A DNA stretch of 64,000 nt, taken from Burkholderiales bacterium (GTDB taxonomy: Bacteria > Pseudomonadota > Gammaproteobacteria > Burkholderiales > Burkholderiaceae_C). The notes below the pieces were generated by a model, which saw only the letters and a program-made list of their open reading frames with translations, ran no database searches and was not told where the DNA came from. The position numbers and the translations under genes were made by a program. Position 1 is the first letter of the stretch, and every line of letters begins with the position of its first letter. Below, in pieces: positions 57,500-64,000 of this stretch. The DNA lies in NCBI GenBank assembly GCA_021732385.1, contig JAKFVA010000006.1, positions 1 through 64,000 of the forward strand, written 5' to 3'.

Positions 57500-59513
57500 C
57501 TTCAGTGCTGACAACAGGTGCTTCTGGCAGCGGCAGGCCACGCCAGGCATTTTTCTTCAGGTGCACCAGCAACAGGGAAATGGCGGCCGGAGTCACGCCC
57601 GAAATGCGCGAGGCCAGGCCCAGGGTGTGCGGGCGCTGCCGTCCCAGTTTTTGCCGCACCTCGATGCTCAGGGCCGTTATTTGGCTGTAGTCGAGGTCGG
57701 CAGGCAGCTTGAGGTTTTCATAGTGCGCGGCGCGCTCCACCTCGCCAATTTGCCGCTCGATATAGCCGGCGTATTTGATGGCAATTTCCACTTGCTCCAC
57801 CACCACGGCGGCACTGAGATGCGGCTCGGGCTGCGCGGCGAGCGCCGGGATGACTGTGCCGGCGTACGCGCCGCCGCTCAAAGTCATCAAGGCCGCATAA
57901 CGCACATCGGGGCGGCGCAGCAAATCGGCCAGGTGGTATTCGTGTTCAATGCTTTTACCCAGCACGCGCTGGGCTTCTTCAGGAGCGAGGTTTTTGGGGT
58001 TCACCCAGATGCTGCGCAGCCGCTCGGTTTCACGTGAAACCAGCTCGCGCTTGCGGCAAAACACTGTCCAGCGGGCGTCGTCCACCAGGCCCAGGTTGCG
58101 GCCCATTTCAGTCAAGCGAGCGTCGGCATTGTCCTCGCGCAATTGGAGGCGGAATTCGGCGCGGCTGGTGAACATGCGGTAAGGCTCGGTCACGCCTTTG
58201 GTGATCAGGTCGTCCACCAGCACGCCCAGGTAGGCTTGGTCGCGCCGGGGCAACCAACTTCCGCCAAAGTCATTGGCCTGCCCCGTCAGGCCGCGGCATT
58301 GCAAGGCGGCATTGATGCCAGCAAACAAGCCCTGGGCGGCGGCCTCTTCATAGCCGGTGGTGCCGTTGATTTGCCCGGCAAAAAACAGCCCGCCAATGGC
58401 TTGTGTTTCAAAGTTGGCTTTGAGCGCGCGCGGGTCAAAATAGTCGTACTCGATGGCATAGCCGGGCCGCAGGATATGGGCGTTTTCCAGCCCGGCCATG
58501 CTACGCACCAACGCGTACTGAATATCAAACGGCAAGCTGGTCGAGATGCCGTTGGGGTAAACCTCGTGTGTGTTCAGGCCCTCGGGCTCCAGGAAGATCT
58601 GGTGGCTGTCCTTACCTGCAAAGCGGTTGATCTTGTCTTCCACACTGGGGCAATAGCGCGGGCCAATGCCGTCTATCTTGCCAGTGAACATCGGGCTGCG
58701 GTCAAAACCCGAGCGAATGATGTCGTGGGTGTTTTGATTCGTGTGCGTGATCCAGCAAGGCATCTGCTGTGGGTGCATGGTCGCCGTACCCATAAAGCTG
58801 AAAACCGGCACTTGCGCACTCTCGCCGCCTGGCATGCCGTCACCGGGCTGCGCCGTGCATTTGGCGTAATCAATCGTGCGGCCATCAAGCCGTGGTGGTG
58901 TGCCGGTTTTCAGGCGGCCCTGCGGCAATTTAAGCTCTTTCAAGCGCGCACTCAACGACACGGCAGGCGGGTCACCGGCGCGGCCAGCCTGGTAATTGTT
59001 CAACCCCACATGGATTTTCCCGTCAAGGAATGTGCCTGCCGTCAGCACCACGGTGCGGGCGCGAAAGCGTATGCCAACCTGCGTCACTGCGCCTACCACC
59101 CGCTCGTGCACGCCGTCAGATTCGACCATCAGGTCGTCTACCGCCTGCTGGAACAGCCACAGATTGGGCTGGTTCTCCAGCCGGTGCCGAATGGCCGACT
59201 TGTACAGCACGCGGTCGGCCTGCGCCCGGGTAGCGCGCACGGCAGGGCCTTTGGAGCTGTTCAAGGTGCGAAACTGGATGCCGCCCTCATCTGTGGCCAG
59301 CGCCATGGCGCCGCCCAGGGCATCAACCTCGCGCACCAAATGGCCCTTGCCGATGCCGCCAATCGACGGGTTGCAGCTCATCTGACCCAGCGTCTCAATG
59401 TTGTGCGTGAGTAAGAGCGTTTTCGCGCCCATGCGCGCGGCCGCCAGCGCGGCTTCGGTGCCAGCATGGCCACCGCCGACCACAATCACGTCAAAGGTTT
59501 GGGGGTAATCCAT
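57471..59513 (-). CDS. mnmG: tRNA uridine-5-carboxymethylaminomethyl modification enzyme MnmG
   Basis: 680 residues. FAD-binding GGGHAG (13-18) in [22 protein letters not shown], then [42 protein letters not shown] and a C-terminal helical domain with [16 protein letters not shown]. With MnmE it modifies the wobble uridine of several tRNAs, and with rsmG it forms a widely conserved pair. The ATG at 59513 (MDYPQTFDV) replaces a TTG four codons upstream. A parS site lies inside at 58027. Confidence 0.97.
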   Translation of the reverse strand: MDYPQTFDVIVVGGGHAGTEAALAAARMGAKTLLLTHNIETLGQMSCNPSIGGIGKGHLVREVDALGGAMALATDEGGIQFRTLNSSKGPAVRATRAQADRVLYKSAIRHRLENQPNLWLFQQAVDDLMVESDGVHERVVGAVTQVGIRFRARTVVLTAGTFLDGKIHVGLNNYQAGRAGDPPAVSLSARLKELKLPQGRLKTGTPPRLDGRTIDYAKCTAQPGDGMPGGESAQVPVFSFMGTATMHPQQMPCWITHTNQNTHDIIRSGFDRSPMFTGKIDGIGPRYCPSVEDKINRFAGKDSHQIFLEPEGLNTHEVYPNGISTSLPFDIQYALVRSMAGLENAHILRPGYAIEYDYFDPRALKANFETQAIGGLFFAGQINGTTGYEEAAAQGLFAGINAALQCRGLTGQANDFGGSWLPRRDQAYLGVLVDDLITKGVTEPYRMFTSRAEFRLQLREDNADARLTEMGRNLGLVDDARWTVFCRKRELVSRETERLRSIWVNPKNLAPEEAQRVLGKSIEHEYHLADLLRRPDVRYAALMTLSGGAYAGTVIPALAAQPEPHLSAAVVVEQVEIAIKYAGYIERQIGEVERAAHYENLKLPADLDYSQITALSIEVRQKLGRQRPHTLGLASRISGVTPAAISLLLVHLKKNAWRGLPLPEAPVVSTEDAAAPAVAA
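58027..58040. promoter_or_regulatory. parS centromere site within mnmG
   Basis: GTTTCACGTGAAAC, and with its neighbours GGTTTCACGTGAAACC a perfect 16-base palindrome. It matches the parS consensus except at the two outermost bases. It lies 1,073 bases from the rsmG site. In the mnmG frame it reads through VSRETE without disturbing the protein. Confidence 0.94.
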
Positions 59514-59653
59514 CTGCGGTTCCAATCAGCTCGGTTTCCAGTCCCGGCGCGGGCGCGGGTTGCGGCGGTATGGCCCCATGCCCCGGAAGGCCGCATCTGT
59601 GCCCAGATTGTGCATTAAATCGGGCGCTGGCGCTTTTACAGCAGGCGCCTGCA

Positions 59654-59670
59654 GCTATTAATTATATAGC
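59654..59670. repeat. GCTAT-N7-ATAGC mini-hairpin upstream of mnmG
   Basis: GCTAT, TAATTAT, ATAGC, within the 251-base divergent spacer between mnmG and the class II aldolase gene. On the minus strand it supplies TATAAT (59661-59666), a possible -10 box for mnmG, though no good -35 box is seen at the right distance. Related copies lie at 55882 and 50375. The rest of the spacer holds nothing else I can name. Confidence 0.4.
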
Positions 59671-59764
59671 AAACTTCGGCCGTCTAGTGGCTTGCGGGTT
59701 GTCCCCGAACACGCCCGGTAGCGCTTGCCAACACAATAGGGCGTTGCCCGCACAGGAGCCTGTT

Positions 59765-60532
59765 ATGCACATTGCCTCATTGAAAGAAGTGGTCAGCGCC
59801 GAAGAGTGGCAATTGCGCTGCGACCTTGCCGCCTGCTACCGGCTGGTGGCTTTGTACGGCTGGGGCGATTTGGTGTTTACCCACATCAGCGCCAAGCTGC
59901 CGGAATCGGTCAGTGGGCCGACGCACCAGTTTTTAATCAACCCCTACGGTTTGATGTTTGACGAAATCACGGCCTCCAGCCTGGTGAAGGTCGACATGCA
60001 ATGCAACAAGCTGCACGAGTCGCCCTTCCCCGTCAACCCGGCCGGCTTTGTGATTCACAGCGCCGTGCACGAGGCGCGGCCTGACGCGGGTTGCGTGCTG
60101 CACACCCACACACGCGCCGGCGTAGCAGTGAGTGCCCAGGCAGCGGGGGTGTTGCCCATCAGCCAGCAATCCACCTTTGTGCTGGGCTCGCTGGCCTACC
60201 ATGGCTACGAGGGCGTGGCCTTTCGTGACGACGAAAAGCCGCGCCTGCAAGCCGATTTGGGCAATGCCAATTACCTGATGCTGCGCAACCACGGCTTGCT
60301 CACCGTGGGCCACACCATTGCTGATGCGTTTTTGCACATGTATATTTTTGAGACTACGTGCCAGATACAGATTGCGGCGCAAGCCGGAGGTGAGTTAACG
60401 CAAGTCAACCCGGTCATTGTGGCGGGCGTGGCACAGGCGATGCGGGTGCAGACCGGCGGCGCGGGTGGCGCCTTTGCCTGGCCCGCATTGTTGCGCAAGG
60501 CCGAGCGAGCCGACCCGGGCTACAAAAACTAG
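59765..60532 (+). CDS. Class II aldolase/adducin-family protein
   Basis: 255 residues. Zinc ligands are in CVLHTHTRAGVAVS and NYLMLRNHGLLTVG (His clusters), and the catalytic acid region is about residue 75 (INPYGLMFDEITASSLVKVD). The family includes L-fuculose-phosphate aldolase and adducin-like proteins without proven enzyme activity; this longer, N-terminally extended form belongs to the adducin-like group. The ATG at 59765 has AGGAG 10 bases upstream. It overlaps the convergent peroxiredoxin-like gene by four bases. Confidence 0.88.
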   Translation: MHIASLKEVVSAEEWQLRCDLAACYRLVALYGWGDLVFTHISAKLPESVSGPTHQFLINPYGLMFDEITASSLVKVDMQCNKLHESPFPVNPAGFVIHSAVHEARPDAGCVLHTHTRAGVAVSAQAAGVLPISQQSTFVLGSLAYHGYEGVAFRDDEKPRLQADLGNANYLMLRNHGLLTVGHTIADAFLHMYIFETTCQIQIAAQAGGELTQVNPVIVAGVAQAMRVQTGGAGGAFAWPALLRKAERADPGYKN

Positions 60533-61197
60533 CCTAGCGTGGCCAGCACCTGCGCGGGCTCGGCCCGCTGGCTATAGTCGGCATCGATATGCGCGTAAGT
60601 AACCACGCCCCCCTTACCTACCACATAGGTGGCCGGCACAGGCAGCGCCCAGCGGCCATTGCCATTAATTAGTGGCAGGTCGTTGCCCATGCCTTGGTAC
60701 AGCGCCACCAGCTCGGGCGACATGTCAAACAGCACACCAAAACCGCGGGCCGCCTCCAGCGTTGAGTCACTCAGCACAGTAAATTCAAGTGCGCTCTTTT
60801 GCGCTGTAGACAGCGAGTTATCGGGCGTTTGCGGCGACACAGCCACCAAGGTCGCGCCCTTGGCCTTGATTTGCGGCAACAGGCGCTGCCACTCACGCAA
60901 GCCCAGGTTGCAATACGGGCACCAGCCGCCACGGTAGAACACCACCACCAGCGGGCCTTGCGCCCACAAAGCGGCGAGCGACACGGCCTGGCCGGTAGCG
61001 TCTGGCAGGGTCAATGCGGGCGCGGATGCACCTGGCTGCAGTGCCGTGCGGGCGATGCCAGAGGCTTGCAATTGCGCGATCTGGGCCTCAATGGTGGCAA
61101 CCCGCTCGGGGGCCGCACGGCTGCGCGACGTGGTCTTGAAATCGGCCAGCTGTGTGGCCAATGAGGTGGGTGTTGGGCTGTTGATTGCGTTGTTCAT
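60529..61197 (-). CDS. Peroxiredoxin-like (AhpC/TSA family) protein
   Basis: 222 residues. A long N-terminal helical region precedes a redoxin domain with the active-site motif FYRGGWCPYCNLGL (Cys93, Cys96), a CxxC instead of the TxxC of true peroxiredoxins. This is the AhpC/TSA-like group often annotated as thioredoxin-like. It may act as a thiol oxidoreductase or peroxidase; the sequence does not decide. It lies 66 bases downstream of the glutaredoxin-like gene on the same strand, so it may be the fourth gene of the redox operon. Confidence 0.85.
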   Translation of the reverse strand: MNNAINSPTPTSLATQLADFKTTSRSRAAPERVATIEAQIAQLQASGIARTALQPGASAPALTLPDATGQAVSLAALWAQGPLVVVFYRGGWCPYCNLGLREWQRLLPQIKAKGATLVAVSPQTPDNSLSTAQKSALEFTVLSDSTLEAARGFGVLFDMSPELVALYQGMGNDLPLINGNGRWALPVPATYVVGKGGVVTYAHIDADYSQRAEPAQVLATLG

Positions 61198-61263
61198 ATG
61201 CTGTGTCCTTGGAAAAACCGGGGGCGCTACCCGCTGCCCAGATGAAGCGTGATTGGTTTGAAT

Positions 61264-61632
61264 TCAGTGAGCCAGCAACGCAGCCAGTTCGCCACTGGCG
61301 ATGAGTTTTTGCAGGTCATTTGCGCCTCCCACCAGCGTGCCGCGCACAAACACCATGGGCAAGGTTGGCCAGCCGGTCCACATCTTGAGGGCGTTACGCT
61401 GGCACCACTGGCTGAGGTAACTGCCATATTCCAGGTAGTGGTGCGCAACACCCGCTTTGCGCAGCAGGGTGCGGGCCTTTTTGCAAAACGGGTTGGTGGC
61501 CATGCCCACAACAACAACCGCATGGGCTACAAGCGCTGCCTGTACCTCGTGCACGATAGCGTGCTGGTGCATGGCAACCACCTCTTGAATGGCGGGGTGA
61601 ACCTGGGCTGTGGCAAGCAGTTGACGCGGCAT
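61264..61632 (-). CDS. Glutaredoxin-like protein with altered active site
   Basis: 122 residues. Thioredoxin fold with VVVVGMATNPFCKKARTLLRKAGVAHHYLEYGSYLSQW, TLPMVFVRGTLVGGANDLQKLIASGELAALL as the TVP and GG motifs. In ordinary glutaredoxins the CPYC motif begins with the nucleophilic cysteine; here the pattern is NPFC, so that cysteine is an asparagine and only the second cysteine remains. An N-terminal ~35-residue extension precedes the domain. Start at 61632 follows AAGGAG by seven bases. It lies 14 bases downstream of the CcdA gene. Confidence 0.82.
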   Translation of the reverse strand: MPRQLLATAQVHPAIQEVVAMHQHAIVHEVQAALVAHAVVVVGMATNPFCKKARTLLRKAGVAHHYLEYGSYLSQWCQRNALKMWTGWPTLPMVFVRGTLVGGANDLQKLIASGELAALLAH

Positions 61633-61646
61633 GGTGTCTCCTTGGC

Positions 61647-62387
61647 TCAATAACGGGTGGTGAGGGCCACCCACCAGTCCGGCATAACAGTAACCAGCGC
61701 TGCTTCCAGCCGCTTGTCCAACCCCAGCAGTACCGCCACAGCGCACAGACCAATAACGCCGGCGAATACTTTTTTCAACTGGCCGCCATGGCTCATCAGC
61801 CAGCCCCGTGCGCGCCCCATGCTGTTGCGTGAGGCATAGGCCACCAGCATCAGCGGCACGGCCGCACCCAGGCCGAAGCCGCCCAAAATCACACCACCAC
61901 GCAGGGCACCGCCCTCGCTGGCCACTAAGGTCAAGGCGGAGGCCAGCAATGGGCCAGAGCATGGGCTCCAGATCATGCCCAACAAGGCACCCAACAGCAC
62001 CGAAGACAGCGCGCCATTGCCTGGCACACGGTTTTGCAAATGGCCGGAGAGCTGGTTGCCCCAGTTAGCCACCGGCGTGACCAACTGGCTGAAGGCGTTG
62101 CTCAGAAACTGGCTCCACAAAACCACCGCCATCAACAGCATCAGGTAGGCGCCCGCTATGCGCAGCACGTCGCCATCAATGCCAATTTGCGCGCCCACTG
62201 TGCCCAACACCATGCCGCCCAGCGCAAAGCTCAGCGTCATGCCCGTGGCCATCCAGACTGGCGTGAAGCGGCTGGCTTGCGTCGCCCCGCCCACCACCAG
62301 CGGCAATAACGGAAAAACGCAGGGCGACAAGGTACTGAGTGAGCCCGCCACCACGCCCAAGCCGATTTCTGTAACGCCCAGGCTCAT
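61647..62387 (-). CDS. CcdA/DsbD-family thiol-electron transporter
   Basis: 246 residues, six or more helices. The two conserved cysteines lie in GSLSTLSPCVFPLLPLVVGG (about residue 23) and MIWSPCSGPLLASALTL, the pair that carries electrons across the inner membrane in CcdA and the DsbD core. Cytosolic thioredoxin normally feeds it and a periplasmic partner receives electrons. Its neighbours are an exported thioredoxin-like protein upstream and a glutaredoxin-like protein downstream, so the operon is a thiol-reducing relay. Final target unknown. Confidence 0.9.
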   Translation of the reverse strand: MSLGVTEIGLGVVAGSLSTLSPCVFPLLPLVVGGATQASRFTPVWMATGMTLSFALGGMVLGTVGAQIGIDGDVLRIAGAYLMLLMAVVLWSQFLSNAFSQLVTPVANWGNQLSGHLQNRVPGNGALSSVLLGALLGMIWSPCSGPLLASALTLVASEGGALRGGVILGGFGLGAAVPLMLVAYASRNSMGRARGWLMSHGGQLKKVFAGVIGLCAVAVLLGLDKRLEAALVTVMPDWWVALTTRY

Positions 62388-62425
62388 GGTTCAAGGTTTT
62401 GTATGGGCAATATGGGGGGTGGCTT

Positions 62426-62449
62426 AAAAAAAGACGCGCTTAGAGCGCC
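62426..62449 (-). terminator. Possible terminator overlapping the thioredoxin stop codon
   Basis: On the minus strand GCGCT-CTA-AGCGC is followed by GTC and a run of seven T. The hairpin includes the TAA stop of the thioredoxin gene at 62440-62442. It is short and might attenuate rather than end transcription, since the CcdA gene begins 39 bases further on the same strand. Confidence 0.5.
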
Positions 62450-62811
62450 TTGCGCAGCACCGCCTCAATCGGCTCGGGTGCGGTTTGCCCGGCCAGGCGC
62501 GAGACCTCTTGCTTGCCTTTGAACACTACCAATGTGGATTGCGTCACCACTTTGTGCTCGGCCTTGAGGGTTTTTTCGGTGTCGTAGTTGGCCACAAAAA
62601 CAGTCACATCCAAATCGGTCTTGGCTTTGAGTTTGTCAAGCGACTGTGTCTGCGCGCGGCAAGTAGGGCACCAGTCGGCATGAAAATGCACGGCCACGGG
62701 CGCGCCCTTGGCTTGCGCCGCCGCCAAATCGGAAGCGTTGTAGGGCTTGAGCGTTAAAGCCATGGCTTGGCTGGCGGCCATCAAAATGGCGCCGAGGAGC
62801 AGGTATTTCAT
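62440..62811 (-). CDS. Thioredoxin-family protein, exported
   Basis: 123 residues. Signal peptide MKYLLLGAILMAASQAMA, then a thioredoxin domain with DWCPTCRAQ (Cys48, Cys51). VFVANYDTEKTLKAEHKVVTQSTLVVFKGKQEVSRLAG holds the cis-Pro-equivalent loop (TQSTLVVF, with Ser-Thr in place of the usual Pro-containing turn). It is the first gene of the thioredoxin-CcdA-glutaredoxin-like operon and would receive electrons from CcdA in the periplasm. Start at 62811 is fixed by the signal peptide. Confidence 0.87.
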   Translation of the reverse strand: MKYLLLGAILMAASQAMALTLKPYNASDLAAAQAKGAPVAVHFHADWCPTCRAQTQSLDKLKAKTDLDVTVFVANYDTEKTLKAEHKVVTQSTLVVFKGKQEVSRLAGQTAPEPIEAVLRKAL

Positions 62812-62977
62812 AGTAGGCCTTGTGTGCAGGTTGATATCAATTGATCGATGCGGCCCCTGATAACAGGACACCGCATGTCTTTCGCTGATAACAGTCGCCC
62901 AAAGTCCAAGAAAGCTTACTGCCAGGCCAGAATTAAAGCCGCATTACACGGCATGCCTGCCCGCGCGTCGAGGGCGG

Positions 62978-64000
62978 CTAGTTAATTAAATTGATCTGAA
63001 AAATTCCCGTGGTCCCGCTGGTCTCAAAGCCCACCACAAGCAAAGGACGGCCATTGGGCGACTGTGACGCCGGAATGAACGTCAGTCCCTCAGCGCCGTT
63101 GTCTCCAGCAATCGGCGTACCGGCCGCACCGCTGCGCGTATTGATGTAAGTGACAAAACTGGCAGCTGCAGGATTGGAAACGTCATATACGATCACGCCA
63201 CCAACTCGTTCAAGGCCAATAAAAGCAAACGTACGGGTACCAAATACAGCGGTAACAACACCCTCAGGCTCGGGACCTTTGGACGTGCTGCGGTTATCGA
63301 ACGTATTGTTGGCGTTGCTGGCGTTGAAAACTATGCCTGGGCTCAATGCTGCTGTGCGCTGTTCGAATTGATCCCCGGAGTCAAATACGCGGCTGATATC
63401 GGAATTCCAGATGGAAAACGAACGAGCGCCAAAAGCATACAAATCCGTGCACTGGCTGCTGGCATTTAAAACACCTTGGCCACCATTTAGGGTTGAGGTA
63501 ATTTGCAGGCGCCCCAAGCCAGAGTCAAACAATTGATTCGTGGCGTTGGCGAATGTTGGCGCCAGACCACCGGTGCAATGGGCGCGCACGCGAACCTCTT
63601 CATTAAAACCGGGGTAGTCGCGAGCATCGCCTTCATTGGCTGTTACCAAGAAGGTTGCCGTGCCGACCATAAAGCTGGCAATGGCGTCAGGCTGGTACAT
63701 GCCTCGCACGGGTACAGGTGCAATCCGGATGGTCGATGTCCCGCTGTTGGTGTTGGTTCCACCGTCTTCATCGCTGGGGTCCAGACCGAAACCAGCCACG
63801 TTGTGGTCTTTGAAACCCAATGGGCGAATGGCGCTGACACGGCGAGACGCAATGTCCACAATGGCAATGGCATTGTTCTCCTGCAGCGTCACGTAAGCCG
63901 TACGACTGTCTGCCGATACAGCAATATATTCTGGCTCTAGATCCTGGGCGACCGAGGCATTGGGGCCAAACACACGAACGCCACTGGCCCGCAGTGTTGC
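62978..64000 (-). CDS. Choice-of-anchor I type exported protein (partial, N-terminus outside window)
   Basis: The frame is open to the right edge, giving about 340 visible residues. AVSADSRTAYVTLQENNAIAIVDIASR is a beta-propeller-like repeat; FLVTANEGDARDYPGF, NRSTSKGPEPEGVV and AFIGLERVGGVIVYDVSNPAAA are the conserved segments of the choice-of-anchor I family, whose members are secreted and often resemble phytase- or phosphatase-associated propellers. The protein ends in FQINLIN with no anchor seen. The ~165-base spacer to the thioredoxin operon contains no feature I can name. Confidence 0.82.
   Translation of the reverse strand, partial: ATLRASGVRVFGPNASVAQDLEPEYIAVSADSRTAYVTLQENNAIAIVDIASRRVSAIRPLGFKDHNVAGFGLDPSDEDGGTNTNSGTSTIRIAPVPVRGMYQPDAIASFMVGTATFLVTANEGDARDYPGFNEEVRVRAHCTGGLAPTFANATNQLFDSGLGRLQITSTLNGGQGVLNASSQCTDLYAFGARSFSIWNSDISRVFDSGDQFEQRTAALSPGIVFNASNANNTFDNRSTSKGPEPEGVVTAVFGTRTFAFIGLERVGGVIVYDVSNPAAASFVTYINTRSGAAGTPIAGDNGAEGLTFIPASQSPNGRPLLVVGFETSGTTGIFQINLIN

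Noticed and set aside
58143-59414. Long plus-strand frame opposite mnmG (423 residues)
   Set aside because: Antisense shadow of a highly conserved gene, with no start signal or domain.
61206-61222. GGCGCTACCCGCT as another copy of the inverted-repeat element
   Set aside because: Only about 11 bases match the arm and no partner arm or hairpin is present, so it may be chance.

Overview
The window is a GC-rich, gene-dense bacterial chromosome segment. The gene content points to a betaproteobacterium of the order Burkholderiales, most likely family Comamonadaceae (Rhodoferax/Polaromonas/Acidovorax relatives). The evidence is a split two-gene MetH, a TorF-porin/glnK/amtB operon, the mnmG-rsmG-parA-parB cluster with parS sites, and GC-rich palindromic repeats inserted in frame into coding genes. 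I saw no rRNA, tRNA, CRISPR array, transposase, integrase or phage gene. This is core chromosome decorated with small repeats. The genus is inference.

Layout. 1-3408: exported DUF1501/DUF1800 pair, cut by the left edge. 3571-9093: pyrF, a DMT exporter, a glyoxalase-II-like hydrolase, an exported M48 protease, ampG and a Spy/CpxP-like periplasmic protein. 9135-11081: OmpR-type response regulator and sensor kinase, followed by a nitronate monooxygenase. 12091-18255: minus-strand genes ilvE, zf-CHCC, waaF, radA, a small membrane protein, yhhQ and alr. 18440-21274: lplT, a second DMT exporter and a glutathione peroxidase. 21547-24850: glcE/glcF with an unknown exported protein. 25014-27754: TorF porin, glnK, amtB. 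27959-30095: comM and mntP. 30112-34685: metH in two parts with a cyclic-nucleotide-binding-type gene between them and an S-adenosylhomocysteine riboswitch before the second part. 34741-38939: recQ and a tandem AAA+ ATPase. 39131-42784: a 52-residue membrane protein, modE and modABC with a ModE box. 43173-45035: pckG with a terminator. 45146-53327: metallophosphoesterase, TetR regulator, M14 carboxypeptidase, flavin reductase, acetoacetyl-CoA synthetase, thioesterase, histidine phosphatase and cobalamin adenosyltransferase. 53417-54841: FAD-linked D-lactate/glycolate-type dehydrogenase. 54927-59513: parB, parA, rsmG, mnmG with two parS sites. 59765-62811: class II aldolase, a peroxiredoxin-like protein and a glutaredoxin-like/CcdA/thioredoxin operon. 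62978-64000: a choice-of-anchor I type protein cut by the right edge.

How the genes work together. Several sets form readable modules: molybdate uptake with its regulator and operator; ammonium uptake with its PII protein; methionine synthesis under an SAH-sensing riboswitch; chromosome partitioning with its centromere sites; thiol transfer across the inner membrane; and envelope-stress-like sensing by a CpxP-like protein with a two-component pair.

The least expected signals are repeats. Two diverged copies of a ~236 bp inverted-repeat element (21305-21540 and 52525-52760) and one solo end (46386-46435) each sit exactly between two convergent genes. A separate GC-rich repeat is inserted in frame in radA (one copy) and in the acetoacetyl-CoA synthetase gene (two tandem copies with an 84 bp period). 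I did not find a convincing new defence or biosynthetic system.
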